64,000 nucleotides of DNA, taken from Plasmodium coatneyi (Eukaryota > Apicomplexa > Aconoidasida > Haemosporida > Plasmodiidae). The notes beneath the pieces were generated by a model. That model saw only the letters and a program-made list of their open reading frames with translations, ran no database searches and was not told the DNA's origin. Shown one piece after another: positions 23,772 to 35,689 of the stretch (its first letter is position 1; each line of letters starts with the position of its first letter). The stretch is from assembly GCF_001680005.1 (NCBI RefSeq), contig NC_033565.1, positions 1,655,501-1,719,500 on the forward strand, read 5' to 3'. The translations under genes were made by a program, and so were the position numbers.

Positions 23772-25324
23772 TTAGTCCACTTTAGTGTGGAGCATTTAAT
23801 GCTATATTATTATTTTATATATTTATTGGATGATCGATTTTTTATGATGTTTCGTATTATATGTGTGATGGAGTTTACTCCTATATTTGTGCAGTTTATT
23901 TCGGAGTTCAAGTTCAAAATAATGTTGTTTTCTATTTTTTCCTAGTACATACCTGTGTCTATTCATGTATTATGGCTGTTCATTTGAATTATGAACTATG
24001 TACTTGATATGATGGGGAACAAGGTGAATTATTATGTAGGGGAATGTGCACGTCGCTGTGTTCTGCACATGTATGTGTGTATATTTGTGACCCATAAGCC
24101 TTTTACACCTTATATATGTAACATATATAAAAATTCCCATATAGTTGCCTCATGCGGGCAGTATTTTTGTAAAGTAACAAATTCTTTTTTTATTAACTTT
24201 TTTCATTGACAAATTTGAGCATCATGCAGAGCATAGGTTTGTAGTTTGGCTTTATTCAGCATGTGTCTTATACACATCGTAAAAAAACTAATAAATATAT
24301 CTCAGTATATAATAAAAATAATAACAAAGCACATACACGTCGCAAAATTATTTGCACTGAAGAAAAAAAAAAAAGAGAACCTCGCGGAGAAAGTACAAAA
24401 AAAGTTGCATATATGATCTGAACTGATAATAGGAAGAGAATTTAACAGTGCCTGAAATACAAAATTAGGAACACTGTCGATCCGCATAAAAAATAATTCA
24501 GGGATTATAAGTAATTTTCCTGTATGTCCTCTTCTTTCCATATTCAAAATAAGGGGGCGGGGGGCATTTTTTAATTGAAAATGCGCACAAATATATATAC
24601 ATATGAATAAAAATTAGAAGAATGCGGATATATGTAAATGAACAGTATTGTAAAATTTAGGGTGTTTTATCTTACATATTACATGTTAATAATTTTATGA
24701 ACATTTTTTCACTTAATAAAGAAAAGGGGCACCAACAAACATCAGTTAACTATATATGTATACATATATAATTAAGTGGATGAAACATTGGATTATTCAG
24801 ATATTTTATACGATACAGTTTCCTTGTTGAATTTATTTGTAAGAATTGCATGATTCAATAATTCATATATATATGTTACACTGTTCTCCTTTCTAGGACC
24901 TCATTAATTATACCTATATTACTTTTCTTCCCTCATTATCTATATTTGATCGCATTAGTTTATCTATTCTTTTTCATACCTTATACACAGAAAAGAATTA
25001 GTAATGAAATTTTTGAATTCCTTCCATCGACTGAGAGTTACATGGTGCACGTCATAAATTCGCAAGAAACTGTCTATAACTCTTACGCATACCCTTACTT
25101 TGTGTGTTATTCTTCACTCAAGTTACCGTGTGTATAATTTTTAATTTCTTATTATAAGTCTAATTAAAGATTTCCCCTTTGTTTAAATTCCAGTGATAAT
25201 TTTATTCCTCCAATCAAACATTAAGTGAACCTTACGTTCTTCTATACGGCTACTGAAGGTGTAGGTTGTAAAGAGTAGTAACAATTGAGCACAGAATATA
25301 ATTTGTGTCCATGATTGGTTCATG

Positions 25325-25371
25325 GGTTACAAAATTTAGGGTTTATTCAAGGTTTAAGGTTTAGGGATCAT
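25325..25371. repeat. Degenerate internal telomere-like repeat
   Basis: Contains TTTAGGGTTTATTCAAGG and then GGTTTAAGGTTTAGGG, degenerate forms of the P. knowlesi telomere heptamer GGGTT(T/C)A on +. Such internal telomeric tracts are known in P. knowlesi chromosomes near SICAvar and KIR genes. Confidence 0.6.
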
Positions 25372-25609
25372 TATGTGTATTGGTAAACTAAATGTATAGC
25401 CATAGGTACCACGTATATTTTTACCTATATTACTGTCCTTGTCTTCTCTATGCTGACGAACACAACATTTTTTTCCCCCGTTTTAGATATATCATTTGCA
25501 ACATAAAAATGTTCACCCCTTTTTTTTTAGTTGGCATTTTTCTTTTTTTAATACACCCTTCGGGTGTACCCGCCCCCCCTGGGGGATGACTAAGTATACC
25601 AGGCCATAT

Positions 25610-25925
25610 TATTGGGTCATTAACCTAGAAAGACCCTTAGGTCATACATCCTAACACCCTTTCATTCTATTACATTCACACCTCGATTCTAACACCCCTT
25701 ACACCAACATTCTATAACCTTTACAACCTTCTTTCTTCCACCCAGAACAACCTTCCTTCCAACAACCACCTAACAACCTTCCACCCTACCACCACCCTTA
25801 ACAACCTTCCACCAACCACCCATAACAACCTTCCTTCAAAGACCCCTAAGAACCTTTCATTCTAACACCTTTAAACTTTACATCCTACCCCTCAAACCTT
25901 TAAGCCTAAGAGTGAAACTCTTAAC
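25610..25925. repeat. C-rich degenerate minisatellite (CACCNNNAACAACCTTCC type)
   Basis: About 300 bases made of words such as ACAACCTTCC, CCACCACC, CTAACACCC and AACACCCTT, ending near TTAACCCTGAACC. The same words fill the introns of the exported-protein genes at 56373 and 62626. Here no flanking exons are visible. Confidence 0.7.
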
Positions 25926-26106
25926 CCTGAACCACAATTCTCCTTCTTTAATATTCTATGATTACTCTGGTAATGTGCTTAAAACTGTGGGTCATTATAA
26001 TTCTCAGGGGGCCATATTGTATACTATTTATAATTTGTAGAAACATTGTACGTTATTTATTATTTTGAAGACATTACATGTTGCGTATGATAAATAGAAG
26101 GGGACA

Positions 26107-28749
26107 TTACTTATAATGTTCCATACGATGGTAAGCTATATTCCTTCTTCTGTTGTTTCTTTGCCTTCGTTCCCTTTGTTCTTGCTGTTGTTCGTTCTGC
26201 TCTTGCCTTTGTTTCCTGCGTTTCCTTTGTTCTTGCCTTCGTTGCCTCCGTTTCCTTCGTTCTTGCCTTCGTTGCCATTGTTCTTGTGATTCTTGCCATT
26301 GTTCTTGCGATTCTTGCCATTGTTCTTGCGATTGTTGCCATGATTCTTGCGATTGTTCTTGCCATTGTTCTTCCGATTGTTGCCATGATTCTTGCGATTG
26401 TTCTTGCCATGGTTCTTGCCATTGTTGTGTACTAGTATTTCTTGTTGTTGTATATTGTACATCATAGTATGATGTTAAATATTCCCTTGGAGCATATTCT
26501 CTTAATACGTCAAAGTGGTGACGTCTAGTGGAACCTCGTCCTCTTTTACCCTTTCTTCTGGAGGAATTATTTTTCCAGGAGAATAACGGAGTGTACTAAA
26601 ATGGGATGTTCGGAAAGGAAAAGAAAAAAATAGGGTATGAAAGTACATGTAAAGGGAGCACCTTATTTTCTATTTCTCATACTTAAGTACAAGGAAAATA
26701 TTAATAAATGCTCCTACTCATATTTCTACTGTAACTGCATTTACTCTGTAAAGGAAGAGAGTGATGAATGCCGTTCCCAGTACGGCGAGTGCAGAAGAGG
26801 CAAAAGCAGTAATAGTGCTGTTACTTCCGGGGGTGGTTGATTCTGGTATGAGGGATGCTTGTTCTTCTGCTCCCGCTTTGGAACTGCGTTCACATGATTT
26901 CTGCGGTGTACTTCCTACCCTACATTCCTTATCTGTCCCATTCTGTCCATTTTCACACTTCCCATACATTTTATGAAATTGTTCACACCATACACCTTTC
27001 TTAACTTCCCTCCTTGGACACCTTTTGCTCATATATTGATAGGCATATTGTGCTTTCTGTAAGTACCTATAATATGGGTTAGTACATTCCTCCCCCTCCG
27101 TTTTCATATTTGTATCTACAAATTCCCGGTCTGTATAATAATCGAACAAAATTTTTAAGGTCTCGAATATTTTCCTCTTACGTGGGGTATGTATGAATTC
27201 ACAACTAACTCTCTTTTCATTATTGAATACCTTGCTCTTACAGTTTTCCATTACTGTTTTGAACTCTGTGTTCCCCAGTTTCTTGGACAATATATTACCC
27301 ATCCAATAATAAAAGGAATTACAACATTTTCCCTTCTCCGGATTACTATCTTCCATTCCATATATATAGCATAGGGCATCTATGATTTTATCTATAGTGG
27401 GTTGATCCACACCATTACTCGTTAATATTTGCTTTATTTCATCCTCCTTATTGGCTTTGTCGGAGCACGTTGCACCTGTGCCCAGTTGCTTATATATTTC
27501 TCTTGAAGGCAATTTGCCCAATTTCTCCTCCTATGGGTACAATTAATAGAATATATATTCCTACGTGTTGTTCTTTCTTCTTAGGTTCATATTATATATT
27601 AGGAGGGAAGTAGAAGAATATTATATTTGTGCACACACTATTATATTGTCCACATTGTTCATATTATACACATTATTACATTATTCATATTGTGCACATA
27701 TTATTATATTTGGAGGAAGGAAAGGTAGGAAGAAAATAGATCTCCCTCCACTGCTTCTTACCTCCTCGTTGTCTTCGTCGAGGAAGTCCTGTGGGAGGTC
27801 GTCCTCCGGACCTTCGTCGTCGAGGTCGTCTTCCTCTGAGGAGACACCTGCTTCTTCCGGTTCTGTTTCAGTCACTTCGTTACACGGTAATGGTTGTGGT
27901 TCGTTCCCTCCATTTGGAAAATATTCATCATATTTACGCTTAAATTCCATACAAGTTGGATCCTTATCATCGGTACATTGTATACTTTCATATGCTGTTT
28001 TAGCAATCTTCCACTGTGCGTCATACTCTGGCCAACAGGGTGTTGCATTTTTTTTCTTCCACTTCTTGAATGATTCATAGTTATAACCGAACTCGAACAT
28101 TTTTTTACTATTATCGAAAAAGATATCACTGCTAGGTTGGTATATGGTATTGCACTTATTCTTACATGGAAAATTCCCCAGTTGTTGATAAATTGTATCC
28201 ATTACCATCTTAAGTGAATGACTCAGAAGCAAATTCTTCCTTATCCTATCACCTAACCAATAATAGAACGAATAGCACGGTTCGTAGTAGTCGCCCTTCT
28301 CGTTTTCATTTACCCCCTTACATGCATCACAATAGTTCTGCAAAATTTTATTTGCCATTTTTCCATCCTTTGGGAACTTCGTGCGCGTTTCCAACAGTTC
28401 CTCCACTCCTTTTTCCACTTGATTGTAGTTACTCTGCCCGTTCTCCTCTGGGGAACATTGTCTGCCTTTTTCGAATTCATCATATATCTGCTCTGAGAGC
28501 AATTTACTCGAAGCACCGTCCTGAAAGTATATAGAATTGGTAACAGGAAAGGAAGAGTGGGATATGTATGTAGTTAGATGTGGATGTTGTTCCTATGCGC
28601 CCTCTTCTTCTTTTTCTGTTCTTTTTTTAAGGGGCTGCTTTCATTCTGTTATATGTGTACACATTCCGTTATGAACTGTAAGAACAGAGAAGTGAAGATG
28701 ATAATTTCCCCTCCTTCCCTGTTCTTTTCATTCTTACGTCCGGTGCCAT
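26107..28749 (-). CDS. kir: KIR-1: two-domain KIR surface antigen, four exons
   Basis: Exons: 28749-28738 (MAPD, donor GTAAGA), 28520-27762 (first KIR domain, donor GTAAGA), 27530-26745 (second KIR domain plus transmembrane segment, donor GTAAAT) and 26595-26107 (cytoplasmic tail); all phase 0, about 681 aa. Each domain has the family signature: CYSFYYWLGD in the first, CCNSFYYWMGN in the second. The first domain ends in an acidic linker (EEDDLDDEGPEDD) instead of a membrane anchor, so the two long exons read as one gene. The anchor is around TAFITLFLYR. The tail starts YTPLFSW, carries a Trp/Gln/Glu/Ser repeat (WQESQEQ) followed by an Arg/Gln-rich region, and ends with the family motif RRNIAYHRM plus four extra residues. 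KIR proteins are variant antigens exported to the infected red-cell surface. An alternative reading is two adjacent genes, with the upstream one lacking anchor and tail. Confidence 0.82.
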
Positions 28750-29449
28750 TTTTTTCCTTCTGCATTGGTGGTACTATTCCTATAATACTGATATCTTTTA
28801 TGTGAAGAATAATTTATTCATTCATACACATAATTATGCTTAGGAAGAAGCATGCATGTATGGGAAATTTTCATACCCCCTCTCTATGATGATTATTCGT
28901 TCCATGATTATATATGTGGGCGAATAGCAAGATTCTTTACATCCCCAAAAGTGGCACATTGTTCAATTTATCAAAAAATGGGTAATATGTGGTATATACA
29001 TATGGATCTAAAATTGTTATATGTATATGTAATTAAATGGAAAATAGAAACGAATATGTTGTAACGGCAGAATAGAAAAGGACAAATTGAATTCCTCATA
29101 TAATTCTTCTCCCATCCATTACATTATAGAACAGTAGATGATTATACAGTGCACTATGTTAGTATTTATATGCTTCCGTTAGTATTTACATAAGGTTGCA
29201 ATTTCGCCCCTTTATAGCAGAAAACTGCGGCGAGCACTAATGATCTATGATTAATTAGTGTTTAAGGAATGTGAAAGGGAAGAAAATGTGCGCGATAAGG
29301 AAATTCATTTTGATAGATTATTACAAAATTTTTGAAGAAGCATATGATCATATAAGTAGATGGGAGTAAAATACGATAACGATATTTCACTTTCCTTCCA
29401 TTAAGCAACAGAAATAATATGCTATAATGTTCATATTACTCTTCACTCC

Positions 29450-30390
29450 TTTTCTTTCATCCTTTTTTTTTTTTTTTTCGTTTTGTACGAAAGTGTTTAC
29501 ATGTTCATGTGTAATTAATATATAAGTTCAGAAAGAAGAAAAAAAAAAAAAATTTCGTTCGCTCGTTCACTTTATTGTAACTTGTTTGGTGAATTTCTTC
29601 CTTATTGAAGGATCAAAAATATATGTTCATTAAATTTTTTTGTTACAAACGTTTTAATCTTAATAATTTTTTTCAACTTAATAATTCTTGCCTTCTCTTT
29701 TCTTAATTTCAATTATGGACATTTGAAAAGGTGCTCCCCCAGGTTGCGAGAATTTGCGCGAGGGTTCGCGAAGGTTCGCGAAGATCCGCAGTGGTTCGCC
29801 TCCCCCATCTTTTCTGTTACACATCTTTTAGATGCACACTTCACACAAAACGGGAATAATAGTCCCTGCATAAAAGAGGCAGAAAGCTGTGTCTTCCGCT
29901 TTATTTTACTATAATTTAGGTATAATATTAGTCAAAAGAAATGGCAAAAAAGTATCCGGAAGAAAAATGCCCTAATAAATTTGTCATAGAAAATTGTCCA
30001 AAAAAAAAGTGCCCTAATATAAATTTGTCAAAAAAAGTGTCAAAGGAAAATTGCTGAAAAAAAGAAATGCCCTAATATAAATTTGTCACAGAAAAAATGG
30101 CGAAGAAAAAAATTGTCCAAAAAAAAAGAAAGAAATGATCTAATGTAAATTTTGTCACTCAGAAAAAAAATTGCACCAAAAAAAAAAAAAAATTGTCACA
30201 AAAATTGTCCAAAGAAAAATGCCCTAATATATATTTGTCAGACAGAAAAAAGTGCGCAAAAAAAAAAAAAAACTGTCCAAAAAAGAATGCCCCTAATATA
30301 TAAATATGCCACACAGAAAAAATTGTCCAAAAAATGCCCTAATATAAATTTGTCACAGAAAAAAATTGTCCAAAAAAAGTGAAAAGTAAT
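29450..30390 (+). repeat. KIR 3'-flank repeat, copy 1 (orphan)
   Basis: Aligns by eye with 35690-36440: a T-rich stretch with TTCGT..GTAYGAAAGTGTT, then AAAATATRTTCATTAAATTT, a GC-rich patch after AATTATGGACAT, CACATCTTTTAGATGC, then a degenerate array of GCCCTAATATAAATTTGTCA plus A-rich spacers. A shorter third copy lies at 48440-48930. Confidence 0.75.
29721..29806. repeat. GC-rich patch with TTCGCGAA words
   Basis: An unusually GC-rich segment with GGTTCGCGAAGGTTCGCGAA and related words following AATTATGGACATTTGAAAAG. A diverged copy lies at 35930-36020 in the KIR-3 3' flank. The words contain the palindromes TTCGCGAA and TCGCGA. Confidence 0.75.
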
Positions 30391-30515
30391 TCTGCTTCTT
30401 ACACTGCATATAAACTGTGGGAGGTGCTATTTATGCTTCCCTTCCCTTCAGGGGAGGAAAAACATTACGCATTCCAATGCGTTACATTCAATGTGTTGTT
30501 ACATACGATGTTACA

Positions 30516-32158
30516 TCAAATACGTTGATAACTAATGTTTTTCCTGTTTTCCCTTGCTCTTCTATTGTTGTTGTTGCTGTTTTTTCTTCCTACACGCGTT
30601 GGCTTACTGTATATGGTAGAATTATCTGTTGTAGATGCACCTTCTGTTGTTGATGAATCTGCAATTGACTTATCTATGGAATATAAGGTGGTAGAGTTGT
30701 CGTCTGATAACGATATGTCGAGGTTGCCCCTAACTGCCATTCTCCTTTTTCTAGGACCATTTCCCATAAAGGTGTTATATATTCCAGAAAATACATTGGT
30801 ATACTAAGAGAAGAAAAAAGAAGAAATAAAAGGTAGGAAAAAAGGAAAGAGGTGTCAAGGAAGTCAAAAGAGGAAAACGGTTATAGGAACACGTGACAAA
30901 TGCACAAAATGCACGCGGCATATACACATACATATAACATAACGTAAATTATTTTGCATTTATTTATATTTTTTCCATAAAAGTATACATATATAATTCA
31001 ATACTATGGTATATATATATGGACATATATGTATATACATACATATATATATACAGTGCACAATATAATTTATTCTATATTTGTCTGCTTATATATAAAA
31101 AATGTCCATGAATTATATATCGTATATGTATTCTGAATTTTTCCTTATTTACCTTATAAAGAAAGAAGGCAATTGTTGGTAGGCTTAACGTGGCCAAGGC
31201 ACCCGTTACAGCAGTAGTGGTGTTATTACTACTCCCTGTAGTAGTAGCACCAGTACTAGGTTGACTATCACCCTTAGAATCTGTCTGTTTTTGTAGTGTG
31301 GAGGTGGCAAGGTGCACCATTAACGTACTCTCAGTTGCAAGTGCTGATGAACACTTTGCTCCGACCTTCTCTGGACTATTGCTATCATCACTGAACATGC
31401 TCTGAAGATAGGTACAGTATGGATCAGTACTGGAGGAAACCGTTTCACAGCCCTGTTTTACACTTGTATATATTGAACTAATTTCCTCTAAGTATTCGCA
31501 ATATTTCCCTGCACATTGGCCTTGATTAGTTGTTAAACAGAATTGTATAGTTCCGTAGTCTAAGGAGTAATCAAGTACTAATTTTCTTCGTCTGAAAGTG
31601 TCTTCGTTAATATTATTACTGTAATTATATTCCGTGCACCCTAATTCTGACCACATTTTGATTTTATCAAATACCTTCACCATAGCATCTTTGAATGATT
31701 CAACCTCACATTGACTCAATAGTACATTGCCTACCCAGAAGTATAAGAAATTACACTTCGTACTAACATCCCCATGGAGATTGTTCTCTCTGATTAAACA
31801 GCATGCGGCGTCCGCAATTGTATTAGCACACGCTTCGCCAATTCCCGCCTCGTTCTGAAGTCCACTTTTTAAATACCCCCTGGCCACATCACGATCGCCG
31901 CAACTACAGGATGTACTGCCATTTTTGAATTTATCATAGTAATTAGTACGGGACGTTAAAGTCTTAAAGCATGCGTCCTCCTACAAATGTCATAAACAAG
32001 GATTGCACATATATATATATATATATATATATTACGTATGTAGTATATACATACAACTATATGTACGTATGTAGACATACATACATTCATGTATACTGAT
32101 GAATGTACTTTTAAAAGGATGAAATTACCGATAATGTTGCTTCTACAGTTGTTACCAT
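30516..32158 (-). CDS. kir: KIR-2: KIR surface antigen, three exons
   Basis: Exons: 32158-32129 (MVTTVEATLS, donor GTAATT), 31980-31153 (ectodomain and anchor, donor GTAAAT) and 30803-30516 (tail); all phase 0, about 381 aa. The ectodomain carries the family core CNFLYFWVGN and a cysteine-rich C-terminal half, then a Ser/Thr/Gly spacer (SSNNTTTAVTG) and the anchor ALATLSLPTIAFFLYK. The tail begins YTNVFSG, is rich in Ser/Thr/Asp and ends NISYQRI, close to the usual RM ending. No break is seen. By family, it is exported and exposed on the infected red-cell surface. AAGGGTGT, the octamer seen upstream of several KIRs, lies about 580 bases upstream on this strand (32746-32739). Confidence 0.9.
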
Positions 32159-34080
32159 TGTGTATGCGTAATCTTCTCTTACATAATTTCTTCCTTTCAC
32201 AGAATATGCATACGCATGTATGAAAAAAAAAAAAAAAAAAAAAGAAAAGGAATGTGTATGCGGTGCCTTAAATAATAATAAGACTTTTCTGCAGTATAAC
32301 CCTCCTTCATTTATAGTGACTTCATAGTAGTAATTTTTCTTTCTTTTTTTTTTCTTTCCCTTATTCTTTCCCTTATTCTTTCCCTTTTTCTTTCCCTTTT
32401 TCTCTCCTTCCTTTTTTCCTTTTCACATTCCATTCACATTCCTTTCCCCTTTGTCCTATACTTTGATTGCGCAATTCCACACCCTAAATCCTGAGAAATC
32501 CTACACAAACATCCCTTAAATGCGAAATCCCACAAACACACACCCCTAAAATGCGAAAATCCTACATACACACCATTAAATGCGAAATCCTACAAATATA
32601 TCCCCTAAAATGCGAAATCGTACACACACACCCCTAAATTGCGAAATCCAATACACACATACCCTAAAATGCGAAATCCTATAAGCACACCCCTAAATTG
32701 CGAAATGCTACACAAACATCCCTAAAATGAAAAATACTACACCCTTTGTGTTCTCATAAGAGATGAGAGAAGAAGGTGAAGGACTAAAATAATATGTAGA
32801 ATACAATATAAACTTATAGAAGGGGGGGAGCTGAGATGGAGGAATATATTTATTTTTTGTAGGTGAGTTAGAATATAACTGATAGGAGGCGAAAGGAAGC
32901 AAGAGGAGAAGTTATTATTAAGACGGAACCATAAATGAAAAAAGAAGGGAAGGGTGTACCACGAAGAAGTGGTAGTATAAAAATGCATATATTTTTTTTT
33001 TTTTCCTCCGCTGTATGATGCATGTAACTCTATACTACACTCCTATTAATTATTTTTTAAATATATATGCGCTCCTTCCTGTATATGAGTGGATATGCAA
33101 TATTCAGGTAAAGGAGGTGAGAAGCCTTCCACATGAACTATACTGCACAATTTATATGTGCGCTAACAAATTTGTAGTTAACAATTCTTGGAACAGTAAT
33201 AAAGAAATATAAATAAGTAGTACATATTAACATATTTAATAAAGGGGAGGGGGAGGATCATATTATTATATATATAGAAGCTGAGGAGCGTGAACAATAA
33301 TATGGTATTCTTAATAGTCCATGACCATCTGGTAGTACATTGTATAAATAAAGGAATGTGTACGGGAAATTTTCTTTGTAGCCCGTATTTCACAATCTTG
33401 TGCTTTCTCCTTCATGCGTTTTGTTGGCTCCAATTATACATGTACACATATGATAATTATGATGCATATGTATATAATAGATTCTTGTTCTTTGTGGAAT
33501 TAAGAAGTGTGTAATTACTGAAGAAGTTGAAGTATGCTATTTTTTTGTGCATAATCATAAAGTGGGCAGGAACTCTCACACATCCTTTCTGAATGTATGT
33601 GTAAATGCAATTCTTAAAGTAAATTTATCATATATACCGAAGAGTATATACAATGGAACCATGGTGAACGGGCAGGTAATACAAATTTCATTCATTACAT
33701 AAAGGAGGGGTACATTCATGTTATGCACATATAATGTTCTCTATGCACAATGTAAGAAGTTCAGGAATAGGATATATATATATATGTGTGCACATATATA
33801 TGAATTGTACAAACAGCAGTAGTTAAAGAATTCCATGGTGAGTACTATGTAGGTAGGAGGGGAAGGGAAAGGGTGTGAGTACTATTTAGATGAAAAATAA
33901 AAAAATTTAATGTGTGTGATCACCATCATAGAATAAAAATAAAGTGTGCCTACATGCGCATGACTACCGTGCATGATCGATATTGTGGCAACTTCAATAT
34001 GAATTCATATTATGTACATAGAATAATGTACATAGAAATACACATAAATATACACATAAACAAAGGAAAGAAAATGAACA
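32159..34080. other. Intergenic between divergent KIR-2 and KIR-3
   Basis: Upstream region for both genes. It holds a CTTTCCC-type microsatellite around 32339-32405, a CCCTAAA minisatellite at 32479-32738, and AAGGGTGT octamers on + at 32950 and 33869 and on - at 32739. No gene is supported. Confidence 0.55.
32479..32738. repeat. About 30-bp minisatellite containing CCCTAAA
   Basis: Roughly nine degenerate copies of a 29-31-bp unit, consensus CCCCTAAAATGCGAAATCC followed by TACACACACA. Each unit contains CCTAAA or CCCTAAA, equal to the C-strand telomere heptamer. Confidence 0.85.
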
Positions 34081-35609
34081 ATGGCACCACAACCACCAAC
34101 ACAGGTTCGTTCTCTTATTTTTCGTATATAGTGTATAGAACATATATATATGTATATACTATATATATGTCAAAATATATATACATGTATATATATGTAC
34201 ATGCATATATATAAATATATGTGCACATACACACAATGTTCCATATATGGAATAGTAAACTAAACGTTCGTTCAAACAGGGGCGTATATACATACATATA
34301 TATGTATGTTTTGCTGCCCACTTCAATATATTTTGTAGGTGAGGGATTTGAAGGACTTACCTTCCTCCGTAATATATGAAGAGCTGAAAGGAGCCAACCA
34401 TTCCTGTATTGATGCGTCATCAGTGTGGACTGTAGGAGGTTTATTGGATACGCTCCTAGGTAATGGGGATAATGTGAAATCTGTTCTTGCAGCTTGGTAT
34501 TACATAGCAAAGGAGAAAGGTAATGGTGATGTATATAGGAAATATTGCAATTTTTTTTATTATTGGTTGGGAAGTATGGTACCTTTCAATTCCGACACTA
34601 GTATGTTCAACAGTACCATGAACGCGGTGTACGCAACATTAGGCACGTTGAGCCTTGCTAATGCATGCCCAACTATAACAACTGCTTCTACGTTGGACAC
34701 CACCTTCTTCAAACTGCGAAAACTAATATTTGATTATTTAAAGGACCACGACACCATAAATCAATACGTGTCGCAAGCTTCGGACGCCGGAGCTGGTAGT
34801 TACAGCTGTACCAAAGATTATTATAACTATCTGGACAATGTTAAAACTAATTATGGGCTAGTACGATCAAATTGCACAACTGAGTCTGGTAGTGATGACC
34901 CATGCTGTAAGTTACTCAACGGACAAGAAAGGGAAGGAGGAGGGGGTGCGAAACCGAGTGAAGAGGAAATATCACAATTAACGTGCAATGTGGAAGGAGG
35001 AGCATCGCGGATCGCTGAAGACTCTGCAGCAGCATCAGTTAGTTCTGCATCAGGAACGGGTTCAGCAGTTTCCGCCGTTCCCATCATCTCCTCTGCTGTG
35101 TTTGGAGTAGTTGGGATGCCCTCAATCATGTTCCTCTTATATAAGGTAATTATTACAATTCTACATTTAAATAATATAAAACATAATGGAAAGGTATTAA
35201 TACTTCCTTGCCTATGTAGAAAAAAATAAATGCTAAAGTAAAATGAATGTTGAGAATGAGCAGCAATGTACATATATATATATATATATATTTTTTGCGC
35301 ACATATACTCCCCTCTCTTCTTCCTTCCTTTCCTTCTTCCCTCAGTACACTTCTGTATTCGATTTGATAAAAAGCTCCTTTGGAGGCAGCAGCAACAACA
35401 ACAATAAATTTAGAAGAAAAAGAACAACAGTTGAACACGACCCTGATACCCTAACAGAAGAAACCTTAACAGAATATTCCACGGAAGAGTCTTCAACAGA
35501 GGCTTCAACAGTAGCAGATTTTACAGATGAATCTACCATATATGGTGGGTCACCATCTGGAAGAAGGAACAATAGACAAAGAAGAAATATAAGTTATCAA
35601 AATATGTAA
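34081..35609 (+). CDS. kir: KIR-3: KIR surface antigen, three exons
   Basis: Exon 2 is 34339-35145 and exon 3 is 35346-35609, joined at AAG|GTAATT..CTCAG|TAC in phase 0. Exon 1 is probably 34081-34104 (MAPQPPTQ) with a less common GTTCGT donor; total about 364 aa. Exon 2 opens with the family-like DLPSSVIYEEL and holds CNFFYYWLGS, a cysteine-spaced C-terminal part, a Gly/Ser/Ala-rich spacer and the anchor SAVFGVVGMPSIMFLLYK. The tail starts YTSVFDLIKSSFGG, contains acidic Thr/Glu repeats (TEETLTEYSTEES) and ends RRNISYQNM. The structure is intact. Predicted location is the infected red-cell surface, with the acidic tail in the host cytoplasm. Confidence 0.9.
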
Positions 35610-35689
35610 CACCATTGAATGAATGTCCTCCTGGGTCGCACAAGTAACCGCAAACAGTTTATAAAGTATGTAAGGAACAAAACGACCTT

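Larger units (their letters stand above)
23772..26106. other. Intergenic with telomere-like tract and CT/CA-rich minisatellite
   Basis: No firm gene. A weak ORF at 24946-25137 on + is not supported. A G-strand telomere-like patch lies at 25325-25371 and a C-rich degenerate repeat at 25610-25925. The right edge is the 3' flank of KIR-1. Confidence 0.5.
28750..30515. other. Intergenic, contains orphan KIR 3' flank
   Basis: 28750-29450 holds no gene. 29450-30390 matches the region downstream of KIR-3 in order and content, yet no KIR reading frame precedes it on the + strand. The last 130 bases are the 3' flank of KIR-2. Confidence 0.55.

Noticed and set aside
26111..26465. Minus-strand ORFs with ARTMARTI and NNGKNHGK repeats
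   Set aside because: Wrong frames of the KIR-1 tail exon; the phase-0 frame from 26595 gives the expected YTPLF start and NIAYHRM end.
26745..28520. Two separate KIR genes instead of one two-domain gene
   Set aside because: The first domain has no membrane anchor or tail exon and ends at a phase-0 donor; the second has no mini-exon of its own in the 231-base gap. Kept as an alternative in the entry.
30152..30382. Lysine-rich + strand ORF over the A-rich array
   Set aside because: Made by the GCCCTAATATAAATTTGTCA/A-run repeat of the KIR 3' flank; other copies do not keep the frame.
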